The notes: generated from the letters alone by a model not told the origin. A stretch of DNA of 64,000 nucleotides from DATCRE01 sp964235605 (GCA_964235605.1 CAXSCR010000008.1:47290-111289); one strand, 5' to 3'; positions 54,547 through 63,460 are shown, counted from the stretch's first letter. Numbers and translations are program-made.

Positions 54547-56196
54547 ATGAAAAGCATGAAACCAATATATATATTATTAGCAGGCTTACTGGTAACGCAG
54601 TCTTGCAACCAAGAAGTTATAGAGCTTAAAGATCCTACACCTGTTGTAGATACCTCTTGTGAGGACGCAGACAATGGCAGTGCAGACTTTTCAAAGTTTG
54701 TAGCAATTGGAAATTCCTATGTTGCCGGTTTCCAAGCCGGCGCTTTATTTACAGAAGGACAAAATAATTCATTACCTGCTATTATAAATGAGCAATTAGT
54801 TTGTGTTGGTAGTGGTGCATTTAACCAGCCTGATATTAATGCATCACTAGGTTGGAATTTATTTGCTGCACAGCCATTCCTCATAAATAATACCAAACCA
54901 ATTCTTGGAAGAATGCTCTTGCAATATGGAACCACTAACGACTGCGTTACAGGTGTACCTTCAGCCAAGCCGACACCGCAGGCTTATGCGCCTAGAGCTT
55001 TAGAAGCACTACCTAATCCAACTTATAATCCAGGATTTATGTACAGTGGCGTTAAATCAGAATTAAATAACTTTGGTGTGCCTGCTGTTACATTAGGGCA
55101 ACTACTTACAGCTGCAACAGGCAATTGGGGTGACCCTGATCCTGCTAAAGGCTTTAGCCCTTTTTATGGTAGATTTGCATCTGCTCCCGGAACTTCCAAA
55201 ATTATAAGTGATGCTGTAGCCGCTAATGGTACATTCTTTTTATTTTATGCTGGCTTAGATGACTTTTTCTTATACGCCGCTTATGGTGGTGATCCTACAA
55301 AAGCGCCATTAACAAGCTCAGGTACTTTCACGGCTTACTATAATGCAGCATTGAATGCTTTACTTGGATCAGCTCAAAACCCGAATGGTGTTATTGGAAA
55401 CTTCCCAGACATTTTTAAGATGCCGCATTTTACAGCAGTCACATATAATCCAATTCCATTAGATGCCGCTACAGCTTCAGCGCTTACTTCAGGATTTGCA
55501 GGTTATAATGCTGCGCTCGATGGCTTAATTGCTAACAAAGCTGCATTCGGAATTTCAGATAACTTGGCTGCTGAAATTGCAACACGTAAAGCAACATTTA
55601 CAGCAGCTTGCAATAATAAAATTCTCATAATTGATGAGTCCCTTACTGATCTAGGTAACTATTTTGACGGCCTTCAAGGAGCGGGAGCAATTAATGCAAA
55701 TCAACGTGCAGCACTTGTACCTTATGAGCAGGTAAGGCAAACAACAGCAACTGATATCATTCCTTTAGCAACTGGATCTGTGCTGGGAACAGCTGGTACT
55801 TTTGGAATCAACGGCGTTTCTGAACCGTTAGCTGACCGCTGGGTCATCATTCCTTCTGAAAGAGACCAAATTATTGCTGCACGTACAGCTTTCAATGCCA
55901 GCGTTAAGGCATTTGCAGATGCTAATTCAACAAGGGTTGCCTTTGCAGATATCGATGCAGCATTAGAAACGCTTATTACAAATAAAGCAGGAGTTGTGAA
56001 TGGTGTAACGATCACAGCTAATATAAACCCACCAACAGGAATTTATTCTGAAGACGGCGTACATCCAAACAGCAGAGGTTATGCTTACTTATCAAATGTT
56101 TTTATCAATGCTATCAATGCAAAATTTGGTTCTACTATTCCATTAACAAACATTTCTAAGTACCCGGCAACGGCTTTGCCAATACCAGCGTTGTAA
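54547..56196 (+). CDS. SGNH-hydrolase-fold lipoprotein paired with a TonB receptor
   Basis: A 549-residue lipoprotein (signal PIYILLAGLLVTQSC, lipobox TQSC). SGNH-like blocks are seen at both ends: FVAIGNSYVAGFQAG (block I, with Asn in place of the usual Asp of GDS) and EDGVHPNSRGYAYLSN (block V Asp-x-x-His). Between them lies a long insertion of roughly 400 residues (AAATGNWGDPDPAKGFSPFY and others). The fold assignment rests on these two blocks. With the receptor gene only 23 bp upstream, the protein is probably the surface partner that processes or presents the receptor's ligand (inference). Confidence 0.7.
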   Translation: MKSMKPIYILLAGLLVTQSCNQEVIELKDPTPVVDTSCEDADNGSADFSKFVAIGNSYVAGFQAGALFTEGQNNSLPAIINEQLVCVGSGAFNQPDINASLGWNLFAAQPFLINNTKPILGRMLLQYGTTNDCVTGVPSAKPTPQAYAPRALEALPNPTYNPGFMYSGVKSELNNFGVPAVTLGQLLTAATGNWGDPDPAKGFSPFYGRFASAPGTSKIISDAVAANGTFFLFYAGLDDFFLYAAYGGDPTKAPLTSSGTFTAYYNAALNALLGSAQNPNGVIGNFPDIFKMPHFTAVTYNPIPLDAATASALTSGFAGYNAALDGLIANKAAFGISDNLAAEIATRKATFTAACNNKILIIDESLTDLGNYFDGLQGAGAINANQRAALVPYEQVRQTTATDIIPLATGSVLGTAGTFGINGVSEPLADRWVIIPSERDQIIAARTAFNASVKAFADANSTRVAFADIDAALETLITNKAGVVNGVTITANINPPTGIYSEDGVHPNSRGYAYLSNVFINAINAKFGSTIPLTNISKYPATALPIPAL

Positions 56197-56227
56197 TATT
56201 GAATAATAACAATCACTTCTTATAAAG

Positions 56228-56565
56228 ATCGAGTTGGAAGATAGGGATTAGTTCCCTATCTGTCCTCTCACACCACCCTGCGTACCGGTCTGGTACAGGG
56301 CGGTTTGAATAAAGTGATTGTTGATTTCTATGCTTTCGATGATTAAGCACCTCTTACCTTTTACTTTCGATTTCCGATCTATCCTCAAGTAAGTAGTTCT
56401 CTTACGTGGTTCGGCTTTCGACACCATCGATCAAACTGTCCTTCAACTATCAATTCATTCATTCAGTCCTTCCCTTTTTATAATCATCCTGCATTTCTGC
56501 AAGAATCAAATTACCGGTTACTATGACCTCTGCTGACTTCTTGTAATGCCAGTCTATATCACTAT
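56228..56565 (-). mobile_element. Group II intron remnant with domains V and VI, reverse-transcriptase gene lost
   Basis: Read on the minus strand. The domain V hairpin (56304-56272) has nine lower pairs ACCGCCCTG/CAGGGTGGT (one G-U), the hallmark two-base bulge CG, an upper TACC/GGTA stem and a five-base loop: 33 nt against the usual 34. Then GTGAGAGGAC and a domain VI hairpin (AGATAGGGA/TCCCTATCT, loop ACTAA), ending in ACTCGAT (56234-56228), the usual 3' end. Upstream lies a block (56565-56518) with AAGTCAGCAGAGGTCATAGT, known from the region before intron ORFs, then GAAGGACTGAATGAATGAA. The RT/maturase is missing: only a 23-codon frame remains. Domains I-III are absent or unrecognisable. 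Confidence 0.65.
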
Positions 56566-56734
56566 CTGATTGGTGAACAATTACCAATTCCCTATTGGGA
56601 TATGTTTGCTCTTTAAAATTAAATTACGAATACATTTTTTAGATACTTAACTTTTTATACGTCACACATAGGCATGACACTAATGGAACTTCCGACATAG
56701 TCAAAAATTTTTGGATAATATCTCGTTTTAAAAT
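56566..56734. other. AT-rich spacer between the intron remnant and the ABC permease gene
   Basis: No gene. On the minus strand a short frame joined to the intron remnant reads FKEQTYPNRELVIVHQSDSD (about 56560-56600), reminiscent of the start of a GT2 glycosyltransferase (Q-TYPN-ELVIV-D). Too short to be sure. Confidence 0.3.
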
Positions 56735-59128
56735 TCATTCGTAGCGTAATGACTTAATCGGGTTTGCATGGGCAGCTTTTAATGAATACACCATAACTGT
56801 ACAGAACGAAAAGAGTAACGCAAGAATCCCTACGACAATGTACAGAATGTAGTCTATATCAGCCGCAAAAGCAAAATTCTCGAGCCATTTAACAAACACA
56901 TGATGCGCCAAAGGAATCGAAATCATGAATGCGATCATAACCAATATCATTATCTCTCTATACATCAAGAATACTAACGAAAGTGTATGGGCACCAAGTA
57001 CTTTTCTCACTCCTATCTCCTTTGTTCTTTGAGTTGCGGCAAATGCTGAAAGGCCGATTAAACCTAGCAACGAAATAAAAATGCATACATACGCCAGTCC
57101 AGTTAACAGTTTGTTTTGTGTCTCGTCCGCTTTATACTGTTGATTGAAACGTTCGTCTAAGAAGAAAAACTCAAAAGGATGATTAGGGTCAAACAAATTC
57201 CATTTCGATTTCATGTACTCAAGTACTTGCGGAATATTTCCCTCAACTAGTACATGAACGTAGCCAGCATCAGGTGCACGTCGAATCACCAATGGCTCAA
57301 TTTGATTATGAAGAGAGTTAAAGTTGAAATCCTTTACAACGCCAATAATTTTTGCATCCGTAGTTGCTTCATAAAATTTAATATTTTTATTAATCGGATC
57401 CTGCTGCCAGCCCATTGCCTTTACAGCTGTCTCATTGGCAATAAACTCACTCTCAATATTCGCACCAGAGCCGACGGTAAAATTTGTTCCCTCAATTAAT
57501 TTAATACCCATTGTCTGCAGATAATCTTCACCTACAAAAAGAACAGCAAAGTTTTGAAGCTTCATTCCGCGATCGCCCTCAGCCCACATAATGTAATTTT
57601 CGATGGTGTTTGTCATTCCGACAACGCCAGCCGAAGTTGTTACGGACTTAACATTGGCGTTCTGCAATAATACCTGTTTGAAGGATGCGGCTTGCTGTTG
57701 TGCCTGCTCATCCAAGATGGGTAAAACAATAAGGTTCTTCTTATTGAAACCCAAGTCGTTATTCCTAACAAAATCGATTTGATGCTTCATTAGCAACACG
57801 CTGGAGGCTACAAAAATCGAGACCGCGAATTGGACGGTGATCAAAACTTTTCGCAAGACCAAGCTACCCTTACTGCTTTTAAACGCACCTTTAAGGGCTT
57901 TCATCTCACTAATATTGGTCAGGAATACCGCAGGGTATAACCCTGATACGAGTCCAATAAGGAGTGGAATTACAAATACACTGACGACCAACACGGGACT
58001 ATGAAAGAAATCCAGTTTAAGGTCTTTACCAATCAAACTATTAAACCCGGTTAGACGCACAACTACGAAAAACAATCCTATACTTAATAGCAAGGATATG
58101 AAAGACAGAATTATTGATTCACCGAGAAAGGATATGATTAACGTGTGCTTAGGCGAGCCTAAAACCTTTCGGAGAGCTACTTCTTTCGCTCGCGTTATAG
58201 ATTTAGCAGTAGCTAGATTCATGTAGTTTATGCAAGCCAGAATAATCACGAACACACCAATGGCAGAAAATGCAATTAGATAGTTGAAATTACCGCGCGG
58301 CAAATCCGACTCCAATGATGAATGGAAATGAATATCCGCAAGGGGTTCAAGAATGATCGAAAACTTACCGCTTATCTTGTCACCAATTGACTTCAAATGT
58401 TTGTCATAGAGAGGAGAAAATTTATCAGCAAAAGCTTGAGGATTGAACTCATTGCCAACGAGCAAATATGTATACACATCCGGATTCCAGTACGCCTCTG
58501 CAGGATTTTCCCACGCACGTTTATCAATTATCGAAAGTAATGCTCCGAATTTAAAGTGACTGTTATTAGGAACGTCTTCTATTATAGCAGTTACCTTCCA
58601 CATATCTCGTTCAATGATCATAACTTCATTAAGCGGATCCTCCTCACCGAAATACTTTCTTGCCATGGTCTGCGTAAGGACAATCGAATGCGGCTCCCTC
58701 AAACACGTAGCCTCGTCCCCTGCAATAAATCTGTGAGTAAACACTTTAAAGTAATTCGAATCTGCCTTAGCTAGGTTATCCTCGTAGTATTGCGCAGGGC
58801 TTGCCGTTTCTCTTTTAATCAAGGTGCGCCCCCAGGGTTCTACACGCACAACTTGTTCAACTTCTGAAAATTCGTGCTGAAGAAGTGGCCCTAGTTCGCG
58901 CGCCGTTATAGCACCATTGAATTCGCTATCTTGGATCTTCTCATATGCTCCGAGTCTATAGATATTTTTATGCTGAACATGGTGCTTATCGAAAGAAAGA
59001 TCATGCTCTAATATCGTGACAAGTAATAGTGCGACCGCTATACAAAACCCGAGGCCCAAAATATTCAATAGGGAAAAGAATTTATCTTTAAGAAAAACTC
59101 TAGCTGCAAAGGAAAAAAAACGAATCAT
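56735..59128 (-). CDS. ABC transporter permease (FtsX/MacB type)
   Basis: A 797-residue permease of the Bacteroidota FtsX-like group. There are two similar halves, each a MacB-type periplasmic domain plus membrane helices. Helix 1 is about 20-42 (FSLLNILGLGFCIAVALLLV). A three-helix FtsX bundle is at about 285-400 (IAFSAIGVFVIILACINYMN, ATAKSITRAKEVALRKVLGS) and a second at about 675-790 (FAATQRTKEIGVRKVLGAHT). The duplicated AKEVALRKVLG/TKEIGVRKVLG coupling motif is diagnostic. No ATPase gene is adjacent. Such proteins export lipids, peptides or drugs, or act as mechanotransmitters. It is the only intact gene between the two intron remnants. Confidence 0.9.
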   Translation of the reverse strand: MIRFFSFAARVFLKDKFFSLLNILGLGFCIAVALLLVTILEHDLSFDKHHVQHKNIYRLGAYEKIQDSEFNGAITARELGPLLQHEFSEVEQVVRVEPWGRTLIKRETASPAQYYEDNLAKADSNYFKVFTHRFIAGDEATCLREPHSIVLTQTMARKYFGEEDPLNEVMIIERDMWKVTAIIEDVPNNSHFKFGALLSIIDKRAWENPAEAYWNPDVYTYLLVGNEFNPQAFADKFSPLYDKHLKSIGDKISGKFSIILEPLADIHFHSSLESDLPRGNFNYLIAFSAIGVFVIILACINYMNLATAKSITRAKEVALRKVLGSPKHTLIISFLGESIILSFISLLLSIGLFFVVVRLTGFNSLIGKDLKLDFFHSPVLVVSVFVIPLLIGLVSGLYPAVFLTNISEMKALKGAFKSSKGSLVLRKVLITVQFAVSIFVASSVLLMKHQIDFVRNNDLGFNKKNLIVLPILDEQAQQQAASFKQVLLQNANVKSVTTSAGVVGMTNTIENYIMWAEGDRGMKLQNFAVLFVGEDYLQTMGIKLIEGTNFTVGSGANIESEFIANETAVKAMGWQQDPINKNIKFYEATTDAKIIGVVKDFNFNSLHNQIEPLVIRRAPDAGYVHVLVEGNIPQVLEYMKSKWNLFDPNHPFEFFFLDERFNQQYKADETQNKLLTGLAYVCIFISLLGLIGLSAFAATQRTKEIGVRKVLGAHTLSLVFLMYREIMILVMIAFMISIPLAHHVFVKWLENFAFAADIDYILYIVVGILALLFSFCTVMVYSLKAAHANPIKSLRYE

Positions 59129-59144
59129 ATTTCAAACTTTAAAA

Positions 59145-60568
59145 TTACAATTGAATACCAACACAGTAGCCTGGCCATAGCTGAGACGAATAACCAAATA
59201 CATCTCCTGTTTTCCTGCGATAACTTTTAACCTCCCTTACAGTACTTGTTTCGTTATCGTCTTCTTCAACAAGAAAATTAAGCGAAGCACCAGCAAAAAT
59301 ATGAAGTCCAAAAAAACGCAAGCCATATTCAATGTGAGCTCTTGTTAGGACGTTGAATCGTTTATCGAATGACATTTTTCTATTTAAGTGGAGGAACTTT
59401 ATTCCATAAGATAACATGCGTCTTTCGTTCCCAGGCTTAGGCATCATACTGGCCTTATTCATCAATATCTTTTCGAACCCGTACCCAAACCCCCACTTGT
59501 CATTAGTGTAGTCGATCCCTAGAATAATGGCATTCTGGTTAAAAATCTTGTTACTATCATGATACGGCATCTCTGTCGGGATCACGTACGTACAGTTCAA
59601 GCAATTACCCGTCGTAAACTCTAAATTGATTGGAAATAACTCATTGAACGAATACCTGATAGCCGATCCCTTTGATCCAAAATTAAGCAATCCATAGGTG
59701 TGCCGTTCCGGGCCATTTCCTTGGTTCCATTTCGTTCAAAAAAATTAATTAAACCAATTTGCTTACCTCTGCTGGCACCCCCAAAGTTTACAAGGCCGAT
59801 TTGCCATCCATCCATTTCCTTGCAAAAATTAAATAAACCGATTTGCAGTCCTCTCGACTGTGTTGGTGGTGTAGACTTACCGCCTCTCAACGCTCCTGCT
59901 TTATTGATAAAAGCAACTTGAGTACCGGACATAACCTGATTTGTGTTGTTAAAAAGCGAGCTGATTTGAATGCCTGCAGTGGACTCTCCAGAAGAATTAT
60001 AAATTCCAGACACTTGTAAGCCCATGGTTCTGCCAGCGTTGGTATTTCCAATGCCCGCAATTTGCAACGCCTTTCCTTCTCCTCCATTGAAATTAAACGC
60101 ACCGGCTATTTGAATACCGGATGCATTATCCTTTACATAATTCAGAAAACCTGCAAGTTGTAGTCCCTGATTATTCACTTCATAATTATCACCAAGCATA
60201 GCTCGTTCTTCGCTCATGGTAAGATTGATAAACGCATTGGCTCCGGTAATATTGGCTAGGCCGGCAAGCTCAAAACCTGAGGACGATTTCAAATGTATAT
60301 TGGAGATACCACCTATTTCGGCTACTCGGTTACTGGCTGAAAGGCCAGATAAAATATTTAGTGAGTACCTGTTGACAAAGAAGCCACTACTAGTACCGTT
60401 CGTGCTAATCCCTGGAAACAACGAAACCTGAAAATTCTTTTTGTATTCTCTAGGTTTCTTTAACTCTTGTGCATCGACATTAAAAGCAACTGTAACTAAC
60501 AGAAAAGCCTGCGCCATAATGGACGAACTTTTCCAAATTCTTTTATGAAGCATGAAGCCTTTCATCAA
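59145..60568 (-). pseudogene. LA_2272-type surface repeat protein, frameshifted
   Basis: One gene read in two frames: 60568-59621 holds the signal peptide and repeats (GLQLAGFLNYVKDNASGIQI, GWQIGLVNFGGASRGKQIGL), and 59690-59145 continues with LLNFGSKGSAIRYSFNELFP to the natural end (WPGYCVGIQL). Around 59693-59698 the minus strand reads CACCTATGGATTGC. Adding one T (CCTTATGG) restores TPYGLLNFG and joins both frames, so a single-base deletion broke the gene (or a sequencing error did). LA_2272-family proteins are predicted surface or periplasmic proteins of unknown role. The start overlaps the upstream thioesterase stop by four bases. Confidence 0.75.
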
Positions 60569-61346
60569 CGGTACTCATCAAACCTAAACAACGAAATTTC
60601 GAATATAGTGTAAAGTTTAATGCATTTCATTTTTTTTGCGGGGAATTGGGGAATGCTGAGGGTATCCAGGAATACAGCAAAAATCTCTCTCAAGTGTTGA
60701 AACATGAAAAAATGATTTCCAGTATACTCAATTACCTCAAGTGCGGCAGTCGTTTCGTTCGCCCAGGCCATAGCTTCGTCTTTCGTTGTTCTCTCTTCCA
60801 ATCCTATCATGCACGTAATAGGGATATCGAAGGGCGCTGTTTGTCTATATCGAAAATTCTCGGTAGCTGTAAAATCTGCTCGCAATATTGGCTCAAAAAC
60901 ATCCATTATTGAATCTTCTTTGAGAATTTCATCAGTGCTTCCTCCGAACTTACGGATGGCATTGATAAACTCCTGGCGTGGCAGAAGATGAAGTTGTTCT
61001 TCATTTCTTCGTACTGAAGGACCTCCGGCTCCGCTGAAAAACAAGTGCAATGGTTTAGGTGCGCCATACTTGATAATTTTCTTTGTAACCTCATATCCTA
61101 GAAGAGTTCCATGCTATGGCCATAGATTGCATACGGCTCGTGGATTTTACTTGAGATTGATTTCCAAACATCATCGGTCATTGCCTCGACTGAAAACAAA
61201 AGAGATTCACTCATCCTTCGTCCTCTTCCAGGAAGTTCGATGGGTTTGACTATAAGGTTCGATTGAACTTGCAGGTCTTGAAATCCTTTGTAAGAATAGC
61301 TGCTTCCACCAGCGAAGGGTAAGCAAAAAAGGTTTAGCTTATCCAT
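60565..61346 (-). pseudogene. Type II thioesterase (GrsT/RifR-like), frameshifted at the nucleophile elbow
   Basis: An alpha/beta-hydrolase of the editing thioesterase family. The N-terminal frame (61346-61098) has LFCLPFAGGSSYSYKGFQDL and IELPGRGRRMSE and stops just after YGHSM. The next frame supplies LLGYEVTKKIIKYGAPKPLH LFFSG to the end. One missing G in ATGGGAACT (near 61109) explains the break and restores GHSMGTLLGYE. The catalytic His is in TGNHFFMF; the usual Asp position reads GLEERTT (Glu). Such enzymes clear misprimed carrier proteins in NRPS/PKS systems, none of which is present here. It starts three bases after the MBL gene's stop. Confidence 0.75.
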
Positions 61347-61349
61347 TGC

Positions 61350-62087
61350 TTAAACTCCGATTTTTGTGCGGTTATACAAAATTTCTTTTTCTCCGTAGAG
61401 ACGTTCCGCAGTAACACCCTTACGACTAAAGTATTCAACAAGTTTATCCGACTGAACGATCGGACTTGATTCCTTAGTGTATTTAATACTGCTGATAAAT
61501 TCAATCCAAGGCTCCTGCCCCATTGCATAAACGTATACCTCTGAAACATTGAAAGCGTCAACCAAAGATTGACCACGGTGAAAATCTGATCCTGATAATC
61601 TCCTCGAATTGTCTTTCTCGCGAGGAATTGGTTCATTTAGTAGCGGTCCATACAACCATGATAATGGCGCACCCTCACATTCCATTCCCATGAATAAAAC
61701 ATCAACGTCACCAATCTGTTGTTGAACGTGTTGGTAAAGACGCGGCTCGATATTGTTTGAATCAGCTACGAAAAGCATCGAGAACTCGTCCACTTTCACG
61801 TGATAACAAATCTTCGCATAAATACTTAAGTCAGAGTGTTCACCTATGAAAGGGACGCCAGTAACAGAGCAATCATCTTTACTAATTGTCTCCATTTCCC
61901 CGAGTTCAATTACTCGCTCAAACCCAATATTATTGAACATCAACTTGAGGTTCGGATCTTGAAGAGTTCCTCCATACGTTTTCGGAATAACAAGATTTCG
62001 GATCTTATGACGTAGGGGTAACAGTGTTTCTAACAGGATATGGTCTTGATGATTATGGGTTATCAGGACGTAGTCTATTTCATCCCC
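61350..62087 (-). pseudogene. Metallo-beta-lactamase-fold hydrolase, 5' end destroyed by a repeat element
   Basis: The ATG at 61943 is not the real start. The same frame stays open upstream to the edge of a repeat copy at 62086, and this part carries the metal-binding motif (YVLITHNHQDHILLETLLPL; HxHxDH) followed by IRNLVIPKTYGGTLQDPNLK. Downstream are FIGEHSDLSIYAKICYHVKV and MLFVADSNNIEPRLY (further metal-ligand region). The N-terminal portion expected before the motif is replaced by the palindromic element, so the gene is broken. Its operon-like spacing to the type II thioesterase suggests a shared former biosynthetic pathway (inference). Confidence 0.7.
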
Positions 62088-62145
62088 ACTACTACCGCAA
62101 GCTTTCAGCTTGTGTTAAAATTTGTAAGCTTTCAGCTTACTCAAT
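62086..62145. repeat. Composite palindromic element, copy A (left part only)
   Basis: It begins CCACTACTACCGCAAGC and contains the two TTC-loop hairpins CCGCAAGCTTTCAGCTTGTG and GTAAGCTTTCAGCTTAC, as in copies B and C. It interrupts the MBL-fold gene at 62086 and runs on the right into sequence next to intron remnant 2. The right half of the element is missing. Confidence 0.8.
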
Positions 62146-62540
62146 AAACTTTATGTCAATTAAAACCTTCTTGTCGTTCATTCAGTCCTTCGTTTGTTCG
62201 TGAGACCTCCTACTTTTTTTTCCTTTTCGGCTCGTATCCCAAACTTACTATGACCTCTGCTGACTTCTTGTAATGCCAGTCTATATCCCTATAGCTGTTG
62301 CCGCTTCGGGAAGCGCTTCTCCCTCTGCCAACTCATTACAAGATCTCTCAAGGTAAGTTTACTTGCTTTCTCCTCATGTGGCCTCTGCATATACATTATT
62401 ACCTCTGTGCAGTGTTAGACTTTTGTTTCTATGGCAACATCGTCCAGGTAAAGTATGCCTCTTATGCAGTTTCTGTTCGTAAGCCCAACTAACTCCTTGT
62501 AATAGATCCTCATGTTTTCCATCAAAAAGCCAAAATCATT
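62146..62540 (-). mobile_element. Second group II intron remnant (region before the intron ORF)
   Basis: Read on the minus strand. A block at 62292-62245 is identical at 47 of 48 positions to 56565-56518 of remnant 1 (contains AAGTCAGCAGAGGTCATAGT), followed about 53 nt later by GAAGGACTGAATGAA (62191-62177), as before a group II intron reading frame. Upstream (62530-62293) structured sequence such as AGAAGCGCTTCCCGAAGCGG and CCTTGAGAGATCTTGTAATG probably belongs to the same intron. No RT frame and no domain V follow; the sequence instead runs into repeat copy A. The exact limits are uncertain. Confidence 0.5.
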
Positions 62541-62580
62541 TTTTCTTCATTCAATGAAAGTTTAAAATATTTTAAGTATA

Positions 62581-62610
62581 TTTATAAATAGTATATATAC
62601 TATTTATAAA
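62581..62610. repeat. Perfect 30-bp AT-rich palindrome
   Basis: TTTATAAATAGTATA is followed immediately by its exact reverse complement, and then by AATTTTTTAT. It can form a cruciform or a weak terminator-like hairpin; only two G-C pairs are present. Confidence 0.8.
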
Positions 62611-62821
62611 AATTTTTTATGTGAATTTCCCACTACAGTCGCAGAGTCCTCCAACATCAAAAAGAGAGAAGAAATGGAATGGGTTATTGAAGATCGAAAC
62701 ACTTTTGTGCTAAAGCGGGTAAAACCAACGAAATCAGTTTTGAAGTAAAAAATAGCATTACTATTTTCCAAAATTTAACCGGAAGATGTTTGGTAACCTC
62801 CTTAAGTTTACGCGTATACCT

Positions 62822-62898
62822 GTAGGGACGGTATATCATATCGTACCTACGGCACTTGTTTCGTTGTAATAATATATCTACCTATATATCATCCCTAC
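62822..62898. repeat. REP-like pair of inverted modules
   Basis: A first module begins GTAGGGACGGTATATC and ends CGTACCTAC (62822-62850), an imperfect hairpin with a GTAG foot. A second module in inverse orientation (CTACCTATATATCATCCC, ending CTAC, 62878-62898) has the same GTAGGGA..GGTAG layout. The arrangement resembles a BIME of two REP units, and GTAG is the foot tetranucleotide recognised by REP-associated transposases. Confidence 0.45.
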
Positions 62899-62980
62899 GG
62901 AATTTAGATACGGCTATCGTGGGATGCACGCCTTGATGGTTTTAAGATTTAGGCACCTCAACATGATATAACGTTTTTTT

Positions 62981-63160
62981 CCACTACTACCGCAAGCTTT
63001 CAGCTTGTGGTTAAAATATTGTAAGCTTTCAGCTTACTCATATTGATGGTAGCAAACAACATAAGGTAAAGTTGTTCTGATCCCTTATCTTATAAATACA
63101 ACTCATTTTGTAAATTATCAATGGAGATTGAAATAAGCAAGTTGAAAACTTGACTCATAA
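62981..63160. repeat. Composite palindromic element, copy B
   Basis: It starts CCACTACTACCGCAAGC. In order it holds hairpin 1 (CCGCAAGCT-TTC-AGCTTGTGG), hairpin 2 (GTAAGCT-TTC-AGCTTAC), a central stretch with GATCCCTTATCTTATAA, then hairpin 3 (CAAGTT-GAA-AACTTG) followed by ACTCATAA. It lacks the right terminal module present in copies C and D. Confidence 0.85.
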
Positions 63161-63240
63161 GACGTCTCTTAGGTTCATTTTGATGCCGTTAGTCCGATTC
63201 AGCCTCAAACATGCTTATTATAAAATCCTGGAAGTTTGCC

Positions 63241-63460
63241 CCACTACTACCGCAAGCTTTCAGCTTGTGGTTAATATATCGTAAGCTTTCAGCTTACTCA
63301 TATTGAGGGTAGCAAACGACATAAGGTAAGGTAAAGTTTGTTCTGATCCCTTATCTTATAATTACAACTCATTAAATTATCAATGAAGATTGATGATAAG
63401 CAAGTTGAAAACTTGACTCATGATAAACCACAAGTTATGCTATCGCTAAACTTGCGGTAG
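63241..63460. repeat. Composite palindromic element, copy C (complete)
   Basis: The most complete copy, 220 bp: left end CCACTACTACCGCAAGC, the two TTC-loop hairpins, the central TGATCCCTTATCTTATAA stretch, the GAA-loop hairpin, then a right module AACCACAAGTTATGC, ending AAACTTGCGGTAG. Left CTACCGCAAG and right CTTGCGGTAG are exact terminal inverted repeats. No transposase lies inside, so it is MITE-like. Confidence 0.85.

Larger units (their letters stand above)
62541..62980. other. Gene-free AT-rich region with palindromes
   Basis: No credible gene. It holds the 30-bp perfect palindrome at 62581-62610 and the REP-like pair at 62822-62898. A 24-codon frame beginning ATGGAATGGG near 62670 has no support. 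Confidence 0.5.

Noticed and set aside
61098..61350. Programmed frameshift in the thioesterase gene
   Set aside because: No slippery heptamer or downstream structure seen; a neighbouring gene has a similar indel, so decay or sequencing error is more likely.
62298..62492. 64-codon plus-strand frame
   Set aside because: Antisense to the second intron remnant; composition not protein-like.
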